Notes: a model not told the origin generated them from the sequence alone. Positions 17,988 to 27,796 are shown, counted from the stretch's first letter. The stretch: 64,000 nt of DNA from CALBPI01 sp038533155 (GCA_038533155.1 JBCAZH010000006.1:28093-92092), one strand, 5' to 3'. Program-made: numbers and translations.

Positions 17988-18654
17988 TGCGCTCATACTT
18001 GCGGCAGGGCGCGGGGTGCGTCTGCGTCCCCATACGGATACGTGCCCAAAACCACTGTTTCGCGTCGGGCAACATACGCTGTTGGATCGGCATCTCGAGC
18101 AGCTGGCCGCTGCTGGCATTCGACGCGTTGTCATCAACTTAGGGTGGCTAGGTGAGCAGATCGTGCAGTCCGTCGGCGATGGTTCCAAGTTTGGTTTACA
18201 GGTTCTCTATAGCCCGGAAGGCTATCCGACCTTAGATACCGGCGGGGCGATTGTTCGTGCAATGTCGCTCTTGGAGAGTGAGACGTTTTGGGTCATCAAT
18301 GCGGACGTGTGGACGGAGTTTTCCGGCGCGGACGATACCGAGGTTTATCTCGGAGCCAGCAAGGCTGCGATTGGTCTTGTGCCAAACCCCACCTACCGCG
18401 ATTGCGGAGACTTCGGTTTCGAGTCCCCGCCTCTCGTCAGTAACGACGCATCACCGGGTCTCACATTTTCCGGCATTGCGGTTTACCACCGTTCGTTTTT
18501 TGAAACGTTGCCCGATGGGCGTTTTTCCGTCGTGCCATTGTTGCGCCAAGCAGCTGATCGCGGTGCGTTAGGAGGTTTTATGCTCGATGCGCGTTGGTTT
18601 GATATTGGAACGCCGGATCGACTCGAGGCCGTCCGTGCGGCGGTTACCGAATAA
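17980..18654 (+). CDS. murU: N-acetylmuramate alpha-1-phosphate uridylyltransferase MurU
   Basis: 224 residues. Nucleotidyltransferase fold with LILAAGRGVRLRPHTDTCPK near the N-terminus, VINLGWLGEQI, and VINADVWTEF for the metal site. Converts MurNAc-1-phosphate from AmgK to UDP-MurNAc. It overlaps amgK by 8 nt. Its 3' end overlaps the convergent lipB by 11 nt. Confidence 0.93.
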   Translation: MTDALILAAGRGVRLRPHTDTCPKPLFRVGQHTLLDRHLEQLAAAGIRRVVINLGWLGEQIVQSVGDGSKFGLQVLYSPEGYPTLDTGGAIVRAMSLLESETFWVINADVWTEFSGADDTEVYLGASKAAIGLVPNPTYRDCGDFGFESPPLVSNDASPGLTFSGIAVYHRSFFETLPDGRFSVVPLLRQAADRGALGGFMLDARWFDIGTPDRLEAVRAAVTE

Positions 18655-19291
18655 CAGCCTCGGGTTCGGTGACCCATTCGAGCGATAGCGCATCGGCAAG
18701 ATATGGGGAGAGATCGATCGCGGTTTGCGGAAGGGACTGACTAACGCCTAACGCGCTCAACGTCTGGATCGGTAGATTCTCCATACCGCACGGATTAATT
18801 CTCTCGAACGGCTCGGTGTTCATGTCAACGTTGACGGCCATGCCATGATAGCTGCAACCCCGTTTGATTCTGAGGCCGATGCTCGCAATCTTCGCGCCAT
18901 TCGAATAGACCCCGGGCGCATCGCGTCTACCGTTCGCCTTGACACCGTTGGCGGCCGCAAGATCGATTACAGATTGTTCTAACCCCATTACGAGCGCTCG
19001 AACGCCCAGCTTTCTTCGTTTGACGTTCAGTAGCGGGTAGACCATCAGTTGGCCGGGCCCGTGGTAGGTTACCTGCCCACCGCGGTCTATTGGAACCACC
19101 GGGATGTCTCCCGGGGCCAATATGTGTGAACGATCGGCCGCGAGGCCCAACGTAAACACCGGAGGGTGCTCGCAAAACCAAAGTTCATCGGGCGTGTCTT
19201 TCAACCGCCCGGCGTTAAATCCCTGCATGGCACGCCAAGTCGGTTCGTAGTCTTGCCGACCTAACCAGCGGATACGACAGGTTTGCATCAC
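18644..19291 (-). CDS. lipB: octanoyltransferase LipB
   Basis: 215 residues. Transfers octanoate from acyl carrier protein to lipoyl domains. Motifs: GGQVTYHGPGQLMVYPLL (about 71-88), the catalytic lysine in GAKIASIGLRIKRG and the acyl-cysteine in NPCGMENL. The start could be either of two consecutive ATGs. It is the last gene of the mreB-to-lipB run. The partner lipA, which usually follows, is not here because the gene ends against murU. Confidence 0.96.
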   Translation of the reverse strand: MMQTCRIRWLGRQDYEPTWRAMQGFNAGRLKDTPDELWFCEHPPVFTLGLAADRSHILAPGDIPVVPIDRGGQVTYHGPGQLMVYPLLNVKRRKLGVRALVMGLEQSVIDLAAANGVKANGRRDAPGVYSNGAKIASIGLRIKRGCSYHGMAVNVDMNTEPFERINPCGMENLPIQTLSALGVSQSLPQTAIDLSPYLADALSLEWVTEPEAVIR

Positions 19292-19297
19292 CGACCT

Positions 19298-19567
19298 CTA
19301 CAGTGCCATGAGCACTTCTGGGTCGTCGGTTAACGACTGATAAATGGCATCCAGCTGCGCGCGCGAAGTCGCAGTGATCTCCACAGTAACCGACAAAAAC
19401 CGCTCGTTGGCGCTTGGGCGTGAGCTTACTGAAAGGGCCGGATCGCCATCGGTATGTCTGAGTACCAGCGCTTCGGCATGCGATACAAACTGCTCGGTAT
19501 TGCGGCCCATGATCTTCACAGGAAACGCGGTGGGAAAATCGATTAACTCTTCGTTGTCTGTACTCAT
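19298..19567 (-). CDS. ybeD: YbeD/DUF493 family regulator-like protein
   Basis: 89 residues with the DUF493 pattern IDFPTAFPVKIMGRNTEQF followed by SVSSRPSANERFLSVTVEIT, an ACT-like ferredoxin fold. Typically found beside lipB. No enzyme activity is known; a ligand-sensing role is inferred from the fold. Overlaps the dat stop by ATGA. Confidence 0.93.
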   Translation of the reverse strand: MSTDNEELIDFPTAFPVKIMGRNTEQFVSHAEALVLRHTDGDPALSVSSRPSANERFLSVTVEITATSRAQLDAIYQSLTDDPEVLMAL

Positions 19568-20421
19568 AGTTCGGCCTTGCGTCGCTGGTAGCCATCAAAG
19601 AGTCGATGCCACACTGGACCGGGACGCCCGGTTCCGATGGACTGACCATCAAGCTGCACGAGTGGAGCAATCTCTTTGGTGCTAGACATGAACAACAGCT
19701 CGTCGGCGTGTCGCACCACATCCATCGGTAATGGTTCGACCCTCGTATCAATGTCGAGTTCACGTGCGATGTCAAAGCTGATCTGCCGCGTCACACTAGG
19801 AAGCAGGCTGTTGGTTTCCGGCGGCGCACAAACGACGCCGTCGATCACACACGCGATTGCGCTTGCCGCGCCTTCAACAAGATGGTCATCTCGGGTCAGC
19901 ACCGCCTCAAGCGCGTCTGCTTCCGCGGCCGCCTGCCGAGCCATCACGTTTGCAAGCATTGATATCGACTTAATGTCGCAGCGTTGCCAACGTTCGTCAG
20001 TCATTGTGATCGCTCCGAACCCGTCTAAATAGCGTTCTTTGCTAGCAGGCGAAAGCGGGCTGCTCATCACGAACAAACTCGCCTCATTGCTCGACGGGTA
20101 TTTGTGATCGCGACCGGAATCGCCGCGGCGGGAGATCTGCAAGTACATGGACTGGTTTCGAACCCTGTTCGCTTTGGCCACCTCGGTCAAAATTTCGGAT
20201 AGTTGCCGGTTGTCGACGGGTGCCGGCAAATTAATAGACTCAAGGCTGCGTTCTAGGCGGACAAGATGCTGCTGCAAACCTAGTGGTTTCGCATCGTAAA
20301 CCGGAATGACTTCGTAGACCCCGTCACCGAAGAGGAACCCGCGATCCAATGGCGAGATTCGAATCTCGTTCAGCGGTTGCAGTCGACCGGAATGCCAGCC
20401 GAATTCGAGCGCGTCAGCCAT
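19564..20421 (-). CDS. dat: D-amino acid aminotransferase
   Basis: 285 residues, fold-type IV PLP enzyme. LDRGFLFGDGVYEVIPVYD near the N-terminus and DIKSISMLANVMARQ with the Schiff-base lysine are typical of D-alanine transaminases; the closing GxP loop TGRPGPVWHRLF is present. Interconverts D-alanine and D-glutamate with 2-oxoacids for peptidoglycan. Location between dacA and ybeD-lipB is shared with Pseudomonas-like genomes. A branched-chain aminotransferase or ADC lyase is unlikely in this context. Confidence 0.9.
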   Translation of the reverse strand: MADALEFGWHSGRLQPLNEIRISPLDRGFLFGDGVYEVIPVYDAKPLGLQQHLVRLERSLESINLPAPVDNRQLSEILTEVAKANRVRNQSMYLQISRRGDSGRDHKYPSSNEASLFVMSSPLSPASKERYLDGFGAITMTDERWQRCDIKSISMLANVMARQAAAEADALEAVLTRDDHLVEGAASAIACVIDGVVCAPPETNSLLPSVTRQISFDIARELDIDTRVEPLPMDVVRHADELLFMSSTKEIAPLVQLDGQSIGTGRPGPVWHRLFDGYQRRKAEL

Positions 20422-20424
20422 TGA

Positions 20425-21576
20425 CTAGTCGAACCAGAGTCTGACGCCGTCGCTCATGCGCTTGAAAAAACCGCCTTCTTCGACGGGTTCAAGAATCGTG
20501 AGCGGTGCGCGAGCGATTTCATTGCCATCGAGTGACAACTTTAGAATCCCTATCTCTGCACCGGCCGCTAGAGGTGCTTCCAAGCGCCCTGGCAAAGTGA
20601 CGCTCGGCACGACTTCTTCGTAGCGACCACGAGGCACTGTGAGCCAGACGTCAGTGGCTACGCCGAGCGCGACTTCATTGGTGTCGCCATACCACACTCT
20701 TTGCGTGTCGACTGCGGCGCCCGCGGCGAACGCCTTACGCGTCTCGAAGAACCGAAAGCCATAGTTCAACAAAGCTTGGCTGCCAGTTTCGCGCGCGCGC
20801 GTGCTGGCTGTGCCCATAACTGCTGAGACCAAACGCATGTCCTCGCGGCTCGCAGATGCGACCAAGCAATAGCCGGCCGCTTCCGTGTAGCCCGTCTTCA
20901 TCCCATCGACGCTCGCATCCCGCGCCAACAGCCCATTGCGGTTCGGCTGGGTGATGTCATTCCAGGTAAATTCGCGTTGCCCATACCAACGGTAGTAGTC
21001 AGGAAACTCCGCGATAATGGCGCGCGCCAGCGTTGCCATGTCCCGCGCTGTTGTGACGTGGCCTTCTGCTGGCAGTCCATGAGAGTTCTTGAATTGACTG
21101 CTGCGCATGCCTAGCTCATTGGCATAGGCGTTCATGAGCCCAGCGAAAACCGCCTCCGACCCGGCAACATGTTCGGCCAGGGCCACGCTTGAATCATTGC
21201 CGGACTGGACGATCATTCCTTGCAGCAGATCCTCGACACTCACTTGGCTACCGATTTCTGCAAACATCCTGGACCCTGCTAGGCCCGCGGCGTGCGCCGT
21301 ATCGCTGATCGTGACCTTATCGGCCAGACTGATTTGTCCCGCTTCGAGCGCTTGAAACACCACGTAGGCGGTCATCAGTTTGGTCAGGCTCGCCGGTTCG
21401 ACCGGAAGATCGGGCGCACTCGCCGCCACTGGGTACCCCGTGGTTGCATCGATCAGAATGTAACTGGATGCCCCGAGATCGGGTGCTGGTGGGATCGGGA
21501 GGGCAGCCTTGGCAGAGTGCCACCACAGCCCAAGCATGAAACTGAGTGCGGCAGTAACCAGAATGCGGGCATTCAT
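20425..21576 (-). CDS. dacA: D-alanyl-D-alanine carboxypeptidase (PBP5/6 class)
   Basis: 383 residues. Signal sequence of about 25 residues, then the penicillin-binding motifs SLTK (in EPASLTKLMTAY), SGN (QSGNDSSVAL) and KTG (DGMKTGYTEAAGYC). The C-terminal beta domain is followed by a terminal amphipathic helix, GFFKRMSDGVRLWFD, which anchors this class to the inner membrane. Trims the terminal D-alanine of muropeptides. Starts 40 nt downstream of rlpA. Confidence 0.95.
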   Translation of the reverse strand: MNARILVTAALSFMLGLWWHSAKAALPIPPAPDLGASSYILIDATTGYPVAASAPDLPVEPASLTKLMTAYVVFQALEAGQISLADKVTISDTAHAAGLAGSRMFAEIGSQVSVEDLLQGMIVQSGNDSSVALAEHVAGSEAVFAGLMNAYANELGMRSSQFKNSHGLPAEGHVTTARDMATLARAIIAEFPDYYRWYGQREFTWNDITQPNRNGLLARDASVDGMKTGYTEAAGYCLVASASREDMRLVSAVMGTASTRARETGSQALLNYGFRFFETRKAFAAGAAVDTQRVWYGDTNEVALGVATDVWLTVPRGRYEEVVPSVTLPGRLEAPLAAGAEIGILKLSLDGNEIARAPLTILEPVEEGGFFKRMSDGVRLWFD

Positions 21577-21616
21577 GTTTTATGGACCTTTCGCGTGGAT
21601 TGCGGGAAGCGAGAAA

Positions 21617-22435
21617 TTATTCCACAGAAACGAGTCGAGCGCTGTCGATTCCCAAAGCTCGGAGCTGGCTTTGTAAAGCATCGAAATCTGCGACGCTATC
21701 GATCGGTCCAATTCTGACCCGGTAGAGCGTGACGCTGTCGTCGGCACTTGCGCCGAGATCCACAAACGCAGGTGCAATCCCCGCATCGATGAGCCGTTGG
21801 CGTTGCCGATTGGCATTGTTCGCGTCCGAAAAAGCACCGGTTTGCAAGAAAAGCGGTTCGCTGGGCGCGGGTGCGCTGGTACCACCGCCCTGGACCTCAC
21901 TCGTATCGACAATCTGCCCTTGGGTTTTTGGTTGCCCGAATGCCAGTGCTTCCACCTCAACCAATGCGGTTCCGGTGCCGATCATGTCTAGCTCTCTCGC
22001 TGCTGCGTAAGACAAGTCGATAATTCGGTCGTCGACGAACGGGCCACGGTCATTCACTCGCAGAACCAGAGAGCGCCCATTGCCGAGATGTGTTACGCGC
22101 ACCCAGGTGGGTAACGGTAGGGACTTGTGTGCCGCGCTGACCGCGTACATGTCGTAAGGCTCGCCGGATGAGGTGCGTTTGCCGTGGAACTTGCTGCCGT
22201 ACCAACTAGCAACACCACGTTCTCGATAGCCAGTGGAGGACTTCATGACGTGGTAGCGCTGGCCGGCCACTTCATAAAATTCAGGGTTGCCGTATTTGCT
22301 ACGGGGCTCCGGACCGGGTTCGCCTCGGCTGGGGGGGATGACGCTGCCTGAGGACGGCGGCGGCCCATCCTGCTGGGCAGAAAAGCTGCAGGCGCCGAGA
22401 GACAGCACAATCGCGGCAACTGCGAACTTGCGCAC
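21617..22435 (-). CDS. rlpA: septal lytic transglycosylase RlpA, lipoprotein
   Basis: 272 residues from GTG at 22433-22435. I prefer it to the GTG three codons upstream (22444) because AGGTG lies 6 nt before it. The lipobox ends LSLGAC, so the protein is a lipoprotein. A double-psi beta-barrel (GVASWYGSKFHGKRTSSGE ... LVLRVNDRGPFVDDRIIDLS) is followed by a C-terminal SPOR domain (FLQTGAFSDANNANRQRQRL) that binds denuded glycan at the septum. Directly after mltB. Confidence 0.94.
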   Translation of the reverse strand: MRKFAVAAIVLSLGACSFSAQQDGPPPSSGSVIPPSRGEPGPEPRSKYGNPEFYEVAGQRYHVMKSSTGYRERGVASWYGSKFHGKRTSSGEPYDMYAVSAAHKSLPLPTWVRVTHLGNGRSLVLRVNDRGPFVDDRIIDLSYAAARELDMIGTGTALVEVEALAFGQPKTQGQIVDTSEVQGGGTSAPAPSEPLFLQTGAFSDANNANRQRQRLIDAGIAPAFVDLGASADDSVTLYRVRIGPIDSVADFDALQSQLRALGIDSARLVSVE

Positions 22436-22444
22436 TGCAAGCAC

Positions 22445-23461
22445 CTAGCGTTGCTCGGCGAGTTTTTGTTGGCTCATGGTAGCGCGGCGTGAGGCAACTT
22501 CATTGCCGAGTTGCCAAACCGCAAGTGCATACATTGCGCTGCGGTTGTAGCGTGTGATGACGTAAAAGTTGTGTAACCCGACGCGATACTCAGGGCCTTG
22601 CTTGCCCTCCATGGCGATCAAACGCGCAGGCATGTCAGCGGCTAGGGGCTGCGAGGCATCGATCACAACGCCAACGCGCTCCAGCTCTCCGACCGTGCTA
22701 TCAGCTTTCAGTAGATTTTTACTCGGAATTTCTCCACTAAACTCGCCATCAAGAGCGGCTGGCGCGACAACCGGTTCGCCTGCCTGCCAGCGGTGGCGAA
22801 CGAAGTAGTTCGCGACACTGCCGAGGATATCGGTCCAGCTGTCAAACAAATCACGGCGTCCGTCGTCGTCTGCATCAACTGCGTAGGCGCGGTAACTTGA
22901 AGGGATAAACTGCGGTGAACCCATTGCGCCTGCGTACGAACCGAGCGCTGCGTCAACCGGAACCGATTCCTCGCGCGCGAGTAACAGGAACTCTCGTAAC
23001 TCTTTTCGGAAAAACTTGGCACGGGGCGGATAGTCGAATCCCAGCGTTACCAATGCGTCGAGTACCCTGTAGCTTCCTGTAATGCGGCCGTAGTAGGTCT
23101 CAACGCCAATGATACCGACCAGAATCTCTCCTGGCACACCGGTCTCCTGACTGATGCGATCGATGGTTTCCGCGTGAGTGTTCCAGAATTCGACACCGGC
23201 GTTGATTCGCTTGTCCTGAATGAAGATATCGCGGTACTCGTGCCACGCTTTGCGTTTTTCTGCCGGTCGGCTGATTGCCTCGAGGATTTTGGGTTTGACT
23301 TCAGCGTTCTGTAGCAGCGCGACCAACTCTTCCCGAGCAAAATTCTCTTCTGTAACCAACGCATCGATGAACGACGCTACGTCGTCGCGGTCGGTGTCGA
23401 GTGCGGTTGCGCTCGCCGAAAACAGCAGCGAGCCGATCAAAATTGTTAGTCTAAGTCGCAT
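22445..23461 (-). CDS. mltB: lytic murein transglycosylase MltB family
   Basis: 338 residues. The catalytic glutamate lies in EILVGIIGVETYYGRITGSY, and GSYAGAMGSPQFIPSSYRAY and SIANYFVRH-like VANYFVRHRW follow. Unlike E. coli MltB the N-terminus (MRLRLTILIGSLLFSASATA) has an ordinary signal peptide and no lipobox cysteine, so it should be a soluble periplasmic form (SltB-like). Cleaves glycan strands to 1,6-anhydro-muropeptides, the starting material for AmgK-MurU recycling. Confidence 0.94.
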   Translation of the reverse strand: MRLRLTILIGSLLFSASATALDTDRDDVASFIDALVTEENFAREELVALLQNAEVKPKILEAISRPAEKRKAWHEYRDIFIQDKRINAGVEFWNTHAETIDRISQETGVPGEILVGIIGVETYYGRITGSYRVLDALVTLGFDYPPRAKFFRKELREFLLLAREESVPVDAALGSYAGAMGSPQFIPSSYRAYAVDADDDGRRDLFDSWTDILGSVANYFVRHRWQAGEPVVAPAALDGEFSGEIPSKNLLKADSTVGELERVGVVIDASQPLAADMPARLIAMEGKQGPEYRVGLHNFYVITRYNRSAMYALAVWQLGNEVASRRATMSQQKLAEQR

Positions 23462-23476
23462 GCACAGTCCCCAGGC

Positions 23477-24604
23477 TTAGCGCGGCAACAATCGCCGATT
23501 GGTATGGATGGCCATCAGAATACCGAATGCCCCCATCAGGGTCACCATCGATGTGCCGCCATAGCTGATCAATGGTAGAGGTACGCCAACCACAGGCAGC
23601 AATCCCGTGACCATCGCTGTGTTGACCAGCACGTAGAGAAAGAAAGTTAAGCTCAGACTGCCTGCCAATAGCCTTGAGAACGTATCGGTCGCCTGGCTCG
23701 CGATAAACAAGCCACGACCGATGACGAACAGGTAGGCGAGCAATAGGCTAATCAATCCAAGCAAGCCAAATTCTTCGCCAATGACCGCGAAGATAAAATC
23801 GGTGCTGCGCTCCGGTAAGTACTCTAGCTGGCCCTGGCTGCCGTTGGTCCAGCCCTTGCCGAACAGACCGCCTGAGCCGATCGCGATCTTCGATTGAATG
23901 ATGTTGTAGCCGGCGCCAAGAGGGTCGCTTTGCGGATTGATCATCGTCAATACGCGTTGGCGTTGATAGTCGTGCATGTTTTGCCAAAGTAGCGGCAAGC
24001 CTGCACCCAAAAGCACTAAGCCTGAGAAGATGACTCGAAAACGCAGGCCTGCGAGCAGCACGACGATACCGCCGGATGCGGCAATCAAGATCGCGGTACC
24101 CAAGTCCGGTTGGCGCGCGATGAGCGCCGCGGGCATCGCGATCAGGCAAATCAAAATCACGAGTGGGACCAACTGCGGCGGCAGCGGGCGGTAGTGCAGG
24201 TAGGCAGCGCATGCCATCGGCACTGCAATCTTCATAATCTCCGACGGTTGGAATCGGAATCCGATATCGACCCAGCGTTGTGCGCCCTTGCTGGTTGAGC
24301 CAGCGATAAGAACCACCAACAAGAACCCCAAGCCAACGGCGTACGCTGCACCCGCGTATCGCCGCATGAAGTTCGGTGGTACTTGCGCCATGATCAACAT
24401 TGCAACGACCGCTACACCCAGACGGATGGCTTGCGAAAAGGTTTGCCGGTCGTTCTGGCCGGTTGCGCTGTAGAGTACGAACAACCCGAACGCTGCAATC
24501 AAAAGCACGCCCGCGAGCAACGGGCCGTCCAAGTGCATGCGTTGTAGCCAGTTTTGTGTCGCCGGCGCCTGCTCGCGGCCCATTGCCGTCGTGTCTTGGA
24601 ACAC
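23477..24604 (-). CDS. rodA: peptidoglycan glycosyltransferase RodA
   Basis: 375 residues, SEDS family with about ten membrane segments. Signatures include GFRFQPSEIMKIAVPMACA, ARQPDLGTAILIAASGG and GVPLPLISYGGTSMV near the C-terminus. Polymerises glycan strands with PBP2 during elongation. Its first codon overlaps the mrdA stop by one base. Confidence 0.97.
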   Translation of the reverse strand: MFQDTTAMGREQAPATQNWLQRMHLDGPLLAGVLLIAAFGLFVLYSATGQNDRQTFSQAIRLGVAVVAMLIMAQVPPNFMRRYAGAAYAVGLGFLLVVLIAGSTSKGAQRWVDIGFRFQPSEIMKIAVPMACAAYLHYRPLPPQLVPLVILICLIAMPAALIARQPDLGTAILIAASGGIVVLLAGLRFRVIFSGLVLLGAGLPLLWQNMHDYQRQRVLTMINPQSDPLGAGYNIIQSKIAIGSGGLFGKGWTNGSQGQLEYLPERSTDFIFAVIGEEFGLLGLISLLLAYLFVIGRGLFIASQATDTFSRLLAGSLSLTFFLYVLVNTAMVTGLLPVVGVPLPLISYGGTSMVTLMGAFGILMAIHTNRRLLPR

Positions 24605-26457
24605 TATCGTGACAACCAGTGATCAGCGAGCTGTCGGGCGATTGGTGCAGCCACACCGCTGCCGCTTTCGGCATTCTCAACGATCACGGAGATGGCAATT
24701 TCGGGCGATTCAATCGGTGCGAACGCCACGAACAACGCATGGTCTTTCAGGCGTTCATCGAGCTCCAACTCGTCGTACTTGTCTTCTTGAGCTACCGAGA
24801 ACACCTGAGCTGTGCCGCTCTTACCTGCAAACGTGTAGTCAACGCCGCTTCCGGTCGCAAAGGCGGAGCCTTGAGGTGACTGTAATACAGCTCTCATCGC
24901 TTCGATCGTGTGTTGCCAAGCATTTGCATCGATGTTTCCGACTGCCGGCAGTAGCTCGGGTTCCCGCGCGGTTGTGTCGCGGGTCAACGGGTCCTCAAGG
25001 CGATGAGTCAAACGCGGCCGAACACGGACACCAAGATTCGCAATCGTGGCAGTCATGTGAGCCAACTGCAGGGGCGTTGCCGTCATATAGCCTTGACCGA
25101 TCGAGGCTATGACCGTTTCTCCAGGAAACCACACTTGATCCGCGCGTCTGCGAAACCGTTCGCGCTTCCAAGCACGCGAGGGCACGAGGCCGGCTTTCTC
25201 TCCCGGAATTTCGATACCGAGATTCTCGCCGAGCCCGAACCGCACCAGATATTCATGCATCAGGTCGATGTCCATATCCTGCGCGAGTTGGTAGAAATAG
25301 ACATCGCACGATTGCGCAATCGCTTGCGTGAGATCGACGAGCCCATGCCCTTCCGGCTTCCAATCGCGGTAGCGGTGCGTACTTCCAGGCAAGCTGAAGT
25401 GACCTTCGCAATTGATCACACGGTTGACACTGGTGCGGCCCGAATCCAAAGCGCCGAGAGCGAGCAATGGTTTGATCGTTGAGCCGGGAGGGTAGCCGCC
25501 AGAAACGGCTCGGTTGAACAGTGGTCGGTCAAGGTTTTCCTGCAGGGCACGAAAGGTGTCGCTGTCCATGCCGCGTGCGAAGCCGTTGGGGTCGAACGTT
25601 GGTGCGCTCGCCATCGCTAGGACTTCGCCGGTCGAGGGTTCGATCGCGACAATGGCGCCGCGCCGGCCTTCCAATGCCTTCTCCGCTAGTCGCTGTAGTT
25701 CAAGATCGATCGTCAGATAAACGTGCATCCCGGGTTGCGGTTCGTCACGCGTCTGAAAATCCAACGCACGTCCGTCGGCATTGGTCACTACCTCACGATG
25801 GCCGACACTGCCGTGCAACTCACTCTCGTATGTCGCTTCAATGCCGGTCTTGCCGATCTGTGTGGTTCCCGCGTAGTTAGCATTGTCCACACGTCTGAGA
25901 TCCGATTCGCTTAGGCCGCCGACATAACCAAGAATGTGTGCGGCGGTCGCGCCGTGCGGATAGTCGCGTACAAGTCGTGCACGAATATCGACGCCAGGAA
26001 AGTAAGGTCTCTGCAACGCAAATCTCGCAACAGCATCGTCGTCCATCCGCGAGCGCAGTGTGACCGGCTTGAAAGAAGCCGAGCGGCGAATGCGATCCCG
26101 CAGGTTCTCTTCTTGCTCAGCGTCCAACAGTCCAAGTGCGAACAGTCTGGCAAGCGTCTCCTCAATGTCCGTCACTTGCTCGGGAATCATCTCCAACTGA
26201 TAGGCCGGAAGATTCTGTGCAAGTACGTTACCGTTCCTGTCTAGGATCAGACCGCGTGTCGGTGGTGCTGCCTCCAGTCGGATACGGTTGCCACGCGCCA
26301 GGTCTGAATAAGTCTCATGCTCGAAAACCTGGAGCTGAGTCAGGCGTGCCGCAACCGCTGCGGTGCCAACGACGACGCAGAGCACTGCGAGCAATAAACG
26401 ATTGAAAAACAATCGTTGCTCTGTAGCCGTGTCTTTAATCGCTTGCAGATTTGCCAT
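24604..26457 (-). CDS. mrdA: penicillin-binding protein 2 (transpeptidase)
   Basis: 617 residues. A cytoplasmic start and one membrane segment (LLLAVLCVVVGTAAVAARLT) are followed by the pedestal domain (GNRIRLEAAPPTRGLILDRN) and the transpeptidase with SxxK in GYPPGSTIKPLLALG, SxN-like QSCDVYFYQLA region and KSGT in TFAGKSGTAQV. Cross-links peptidoglycan in the elongasome with RodA and MreC. Confidence 0.97.
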   Translation of the reverse strand: MANLQAIKDTATEQRLFFNRLLLAVLCVVVGTAAVAARLTQLQVFEHETYSDLARGNRIRLEAAPPTRGLILDRNGNVLAQNLPAYQLEMIPEQVTDIEETLARLFALGLLDAEQEENLRDRIRRSASFKPVTLRSRMDDDAVARFALQRPYFPGVDIRARLVRDYPHGATAAHILGYVGGLSESDLRRVDNANYAGTTQIGKTGIEATYESELHGSVGHREVVTNADGRALDFQTRDEPQPGMHVYLTIDLELQRLAEKALEGRRGAIVAIEPSTGEVLAMASAPTFDPNGFARGMDSDTFRALQENLDRPLFNRAVSGGYPPGSTIKPLLALGALDSGRTSVNRVINCEGHFSLPGSTHRYRDWKPEGHGLVDLTQAIAQSCDVYFYQLAQDMDIDLMHEYLVRFGLGENLGIEIPGEKAGLVPSRAWKRERFRRRADQVWFPGETVIASIGQGYMTATPLQLAHMTATIANLGVRVRPRLTHRLEDPLTRDTTAREPELLPAVGNIDANAWQHTIEAMRAVLQSPQGSAFATGSGVDYTFAGKSGTAQVFSVAQEDKYDELELDERLKDHALFVAFAPIESPEIAISVIVENAESGSGVAAPIARQLADHWLSR

Positions 26458-26474
26458 GCGCGATCAGCTCACCC

Positions 26475-26966
26475 TTAGGTTTTCTGCGGTCGCCCGTGTC
26501 GTAAGGTGTCCAAAGCCAGCATCAGCGGAGCCCACACCAAGGCGTTGGCGACCAGCGGCTTTAGGTACGCACCCGCACCGAGGTCATTTCCCGTCGCGCC
26601 ATTGCACCAGAAAAGCACGAACTGGCCCAGCGCGGTAAACAGTATGACAGAGAGCGTCGACTGCCACACGGGAACGAGCTGCATACGCTGGTGGAGTTTG
26701 AGCGGAAGATACACCGCAACCACATGCGCAAAAGCGTATTGCCCAAGCGGTGTCGCGTGTTGGGCATCGAGCAAAAGACCAGAGATCAAGGCAGCGCTGA
26801 TAATAAAACGATCAGGCTGGTGAATCGCAGAGTAGATGACGACCAGCAGCACAAGATCCGGTCGCCAGGCCGATAGTCCGCCGGGCAGTGGCGCGGCGGC
26901 GATCACGAGACCAATTGCTAAGGCGAGCGCCAGCGGCCACCACCGGTCAATCGACGTCGGCATCAT
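26475..26966 (-). CDS. mreD: rod shape-determining protein MreD
   Basis: 163 residues from the first of two adjacent ATGs (26964-26966), inside the end of mreC. Multi-pass inner-membrane protein with the family stretch WRPDLVLLVVIYSAIHQPDR and LLLDAQHATPLGQYAFAH. The open frame extends further upstream through mreC but without hydrophobic or family features. Part of the mreBCD elongation complex. Confidence 0.93.
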   Translation of the reverse strand: MMPTSIDRWWPLALALAIGLVIAAAPLPGGLSAWRPDLVLLVVIYSAIHQPDRFIISAALISGLLLDAQHATPLGQYAFAHVVAVYLPLKLHQRMQLVPVWQSTLSVILFTALGQFVLFWCNGATGNDLGAGAYLKPLVANALVWAPLMLALDTLRHGRPQKT

Positions 26967-27786
26967 CGGTCTCTTCGGGGCTGAGCAAAAGCACCTCGCG
27001 TAAGGTGGATAACGATGCACTGGGCGATGCGGTTACGTTAGCGAACGCTTGCCGCGGTTGCCGCGTCACATTGACGATTTCGCCAACCGGATACCCGGCG
27101 GGATAGTCGCCGGCGAGGCTGGTAGTCACCAACAGATCGCCGATTTCTATGTCCGCATTGTTCGGCAAGAAGCGGATTTCCAATAGACCGGCCTCGCCAG
27201 ACCCGAACGCCACCGTGCGCAGTCCATTGCGTACTACCTCAACTTGAATCGCATGGTCCGGATCACTGATCAAAACCGCGTTCGATGACGTCGGGCCCGT
27301 CTCGTTTATCTGACCGACAACGCCCTTCGCGTCGATGATGGCTTGCTTGGGATAGACGCCATCGTTGGCGCCTTTGTCGAGCGTGATGCGATGACGGAAT
27401 GGTGCGCCATCCACTTCGAGTATCCGAGCAACTTGCACTTCGGTATCAGGCCGCGGGCGCGCGTCGAGCATTTCCCGTAGGCGGTCGTTCTCCGCACGCA
27501 AAGACGCGAGCTGTTGAAGGCGCGCGTTGGCCAGAAGTCGCTCGCGCTTGAGGCGGGCATTTTCACGAGCAAGATCCGCGCGACTGATCGTTGCATCTTC
27601 GGTCCAGTCGGTGAATCGCGTCGGCGTCGAAGCCGCAACTTGCAACGGATGCATGATAGCCATCAACCACGCGCGCGGCGCTTTGCCGAAATTGGTTCTC
27701 GAATCGAGCAGCATCAAAAAGATGCATGCTAGTGCTGCGAGGAACACCCGCAAACCAACTGCACTATCAACACCTGGTCGCGGAAT
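26947..27786 (-). CDS. mreC: cell shape protein MreC, apparently starting at ATT
   Basis: Periplasmic scaffold of the elongasome, with one membrane segment (GLRVFLAALACIFLMLLDSR), a coiled coil (ISRADLARENARLKRERL) and a beta domain (GANDGVYPKQAIIDAKGVVG). The first standard start codon is a TTG at 27751-27753 with no Shine-Dalgarno, which would begin right at the membrane segment. Eleven codons upstream an ATT (27784-27786) has GAGG 8 nt before it, and the added residues IPRPGVDSAVG match the RGPS-x-x-x-R leader of MreC proteins. I annotate the ATT start (279 residues); the gene body itself is certain. Confidence 0.85.
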   Translation of the reverse strand: MPRPGVDSAVGLRVFLAALACIFLMLLDSRTNFGKAPRAWLMAIMHPLQVAASTPTRFTDWTEDATISRADLARENARLKRERLLANARLQQLASLRAENDRLREMLDARPRPDTEVQVARILEVDGAPFRHRITLDKGANDGVYPKQAIIDAKGVVGQINETGPTSSNAVLISDPDHAIQVEVVRNGLRTVAFGSGEAGLLEIRFLPNNADIEIGDLLVTTSLAGDYPAGYPVGEIVNVTRQPRQAFANVTASPSASLSTLREVLLLSPEETDDADVD

Positions 27787-27796
27787 GGTATCGGCC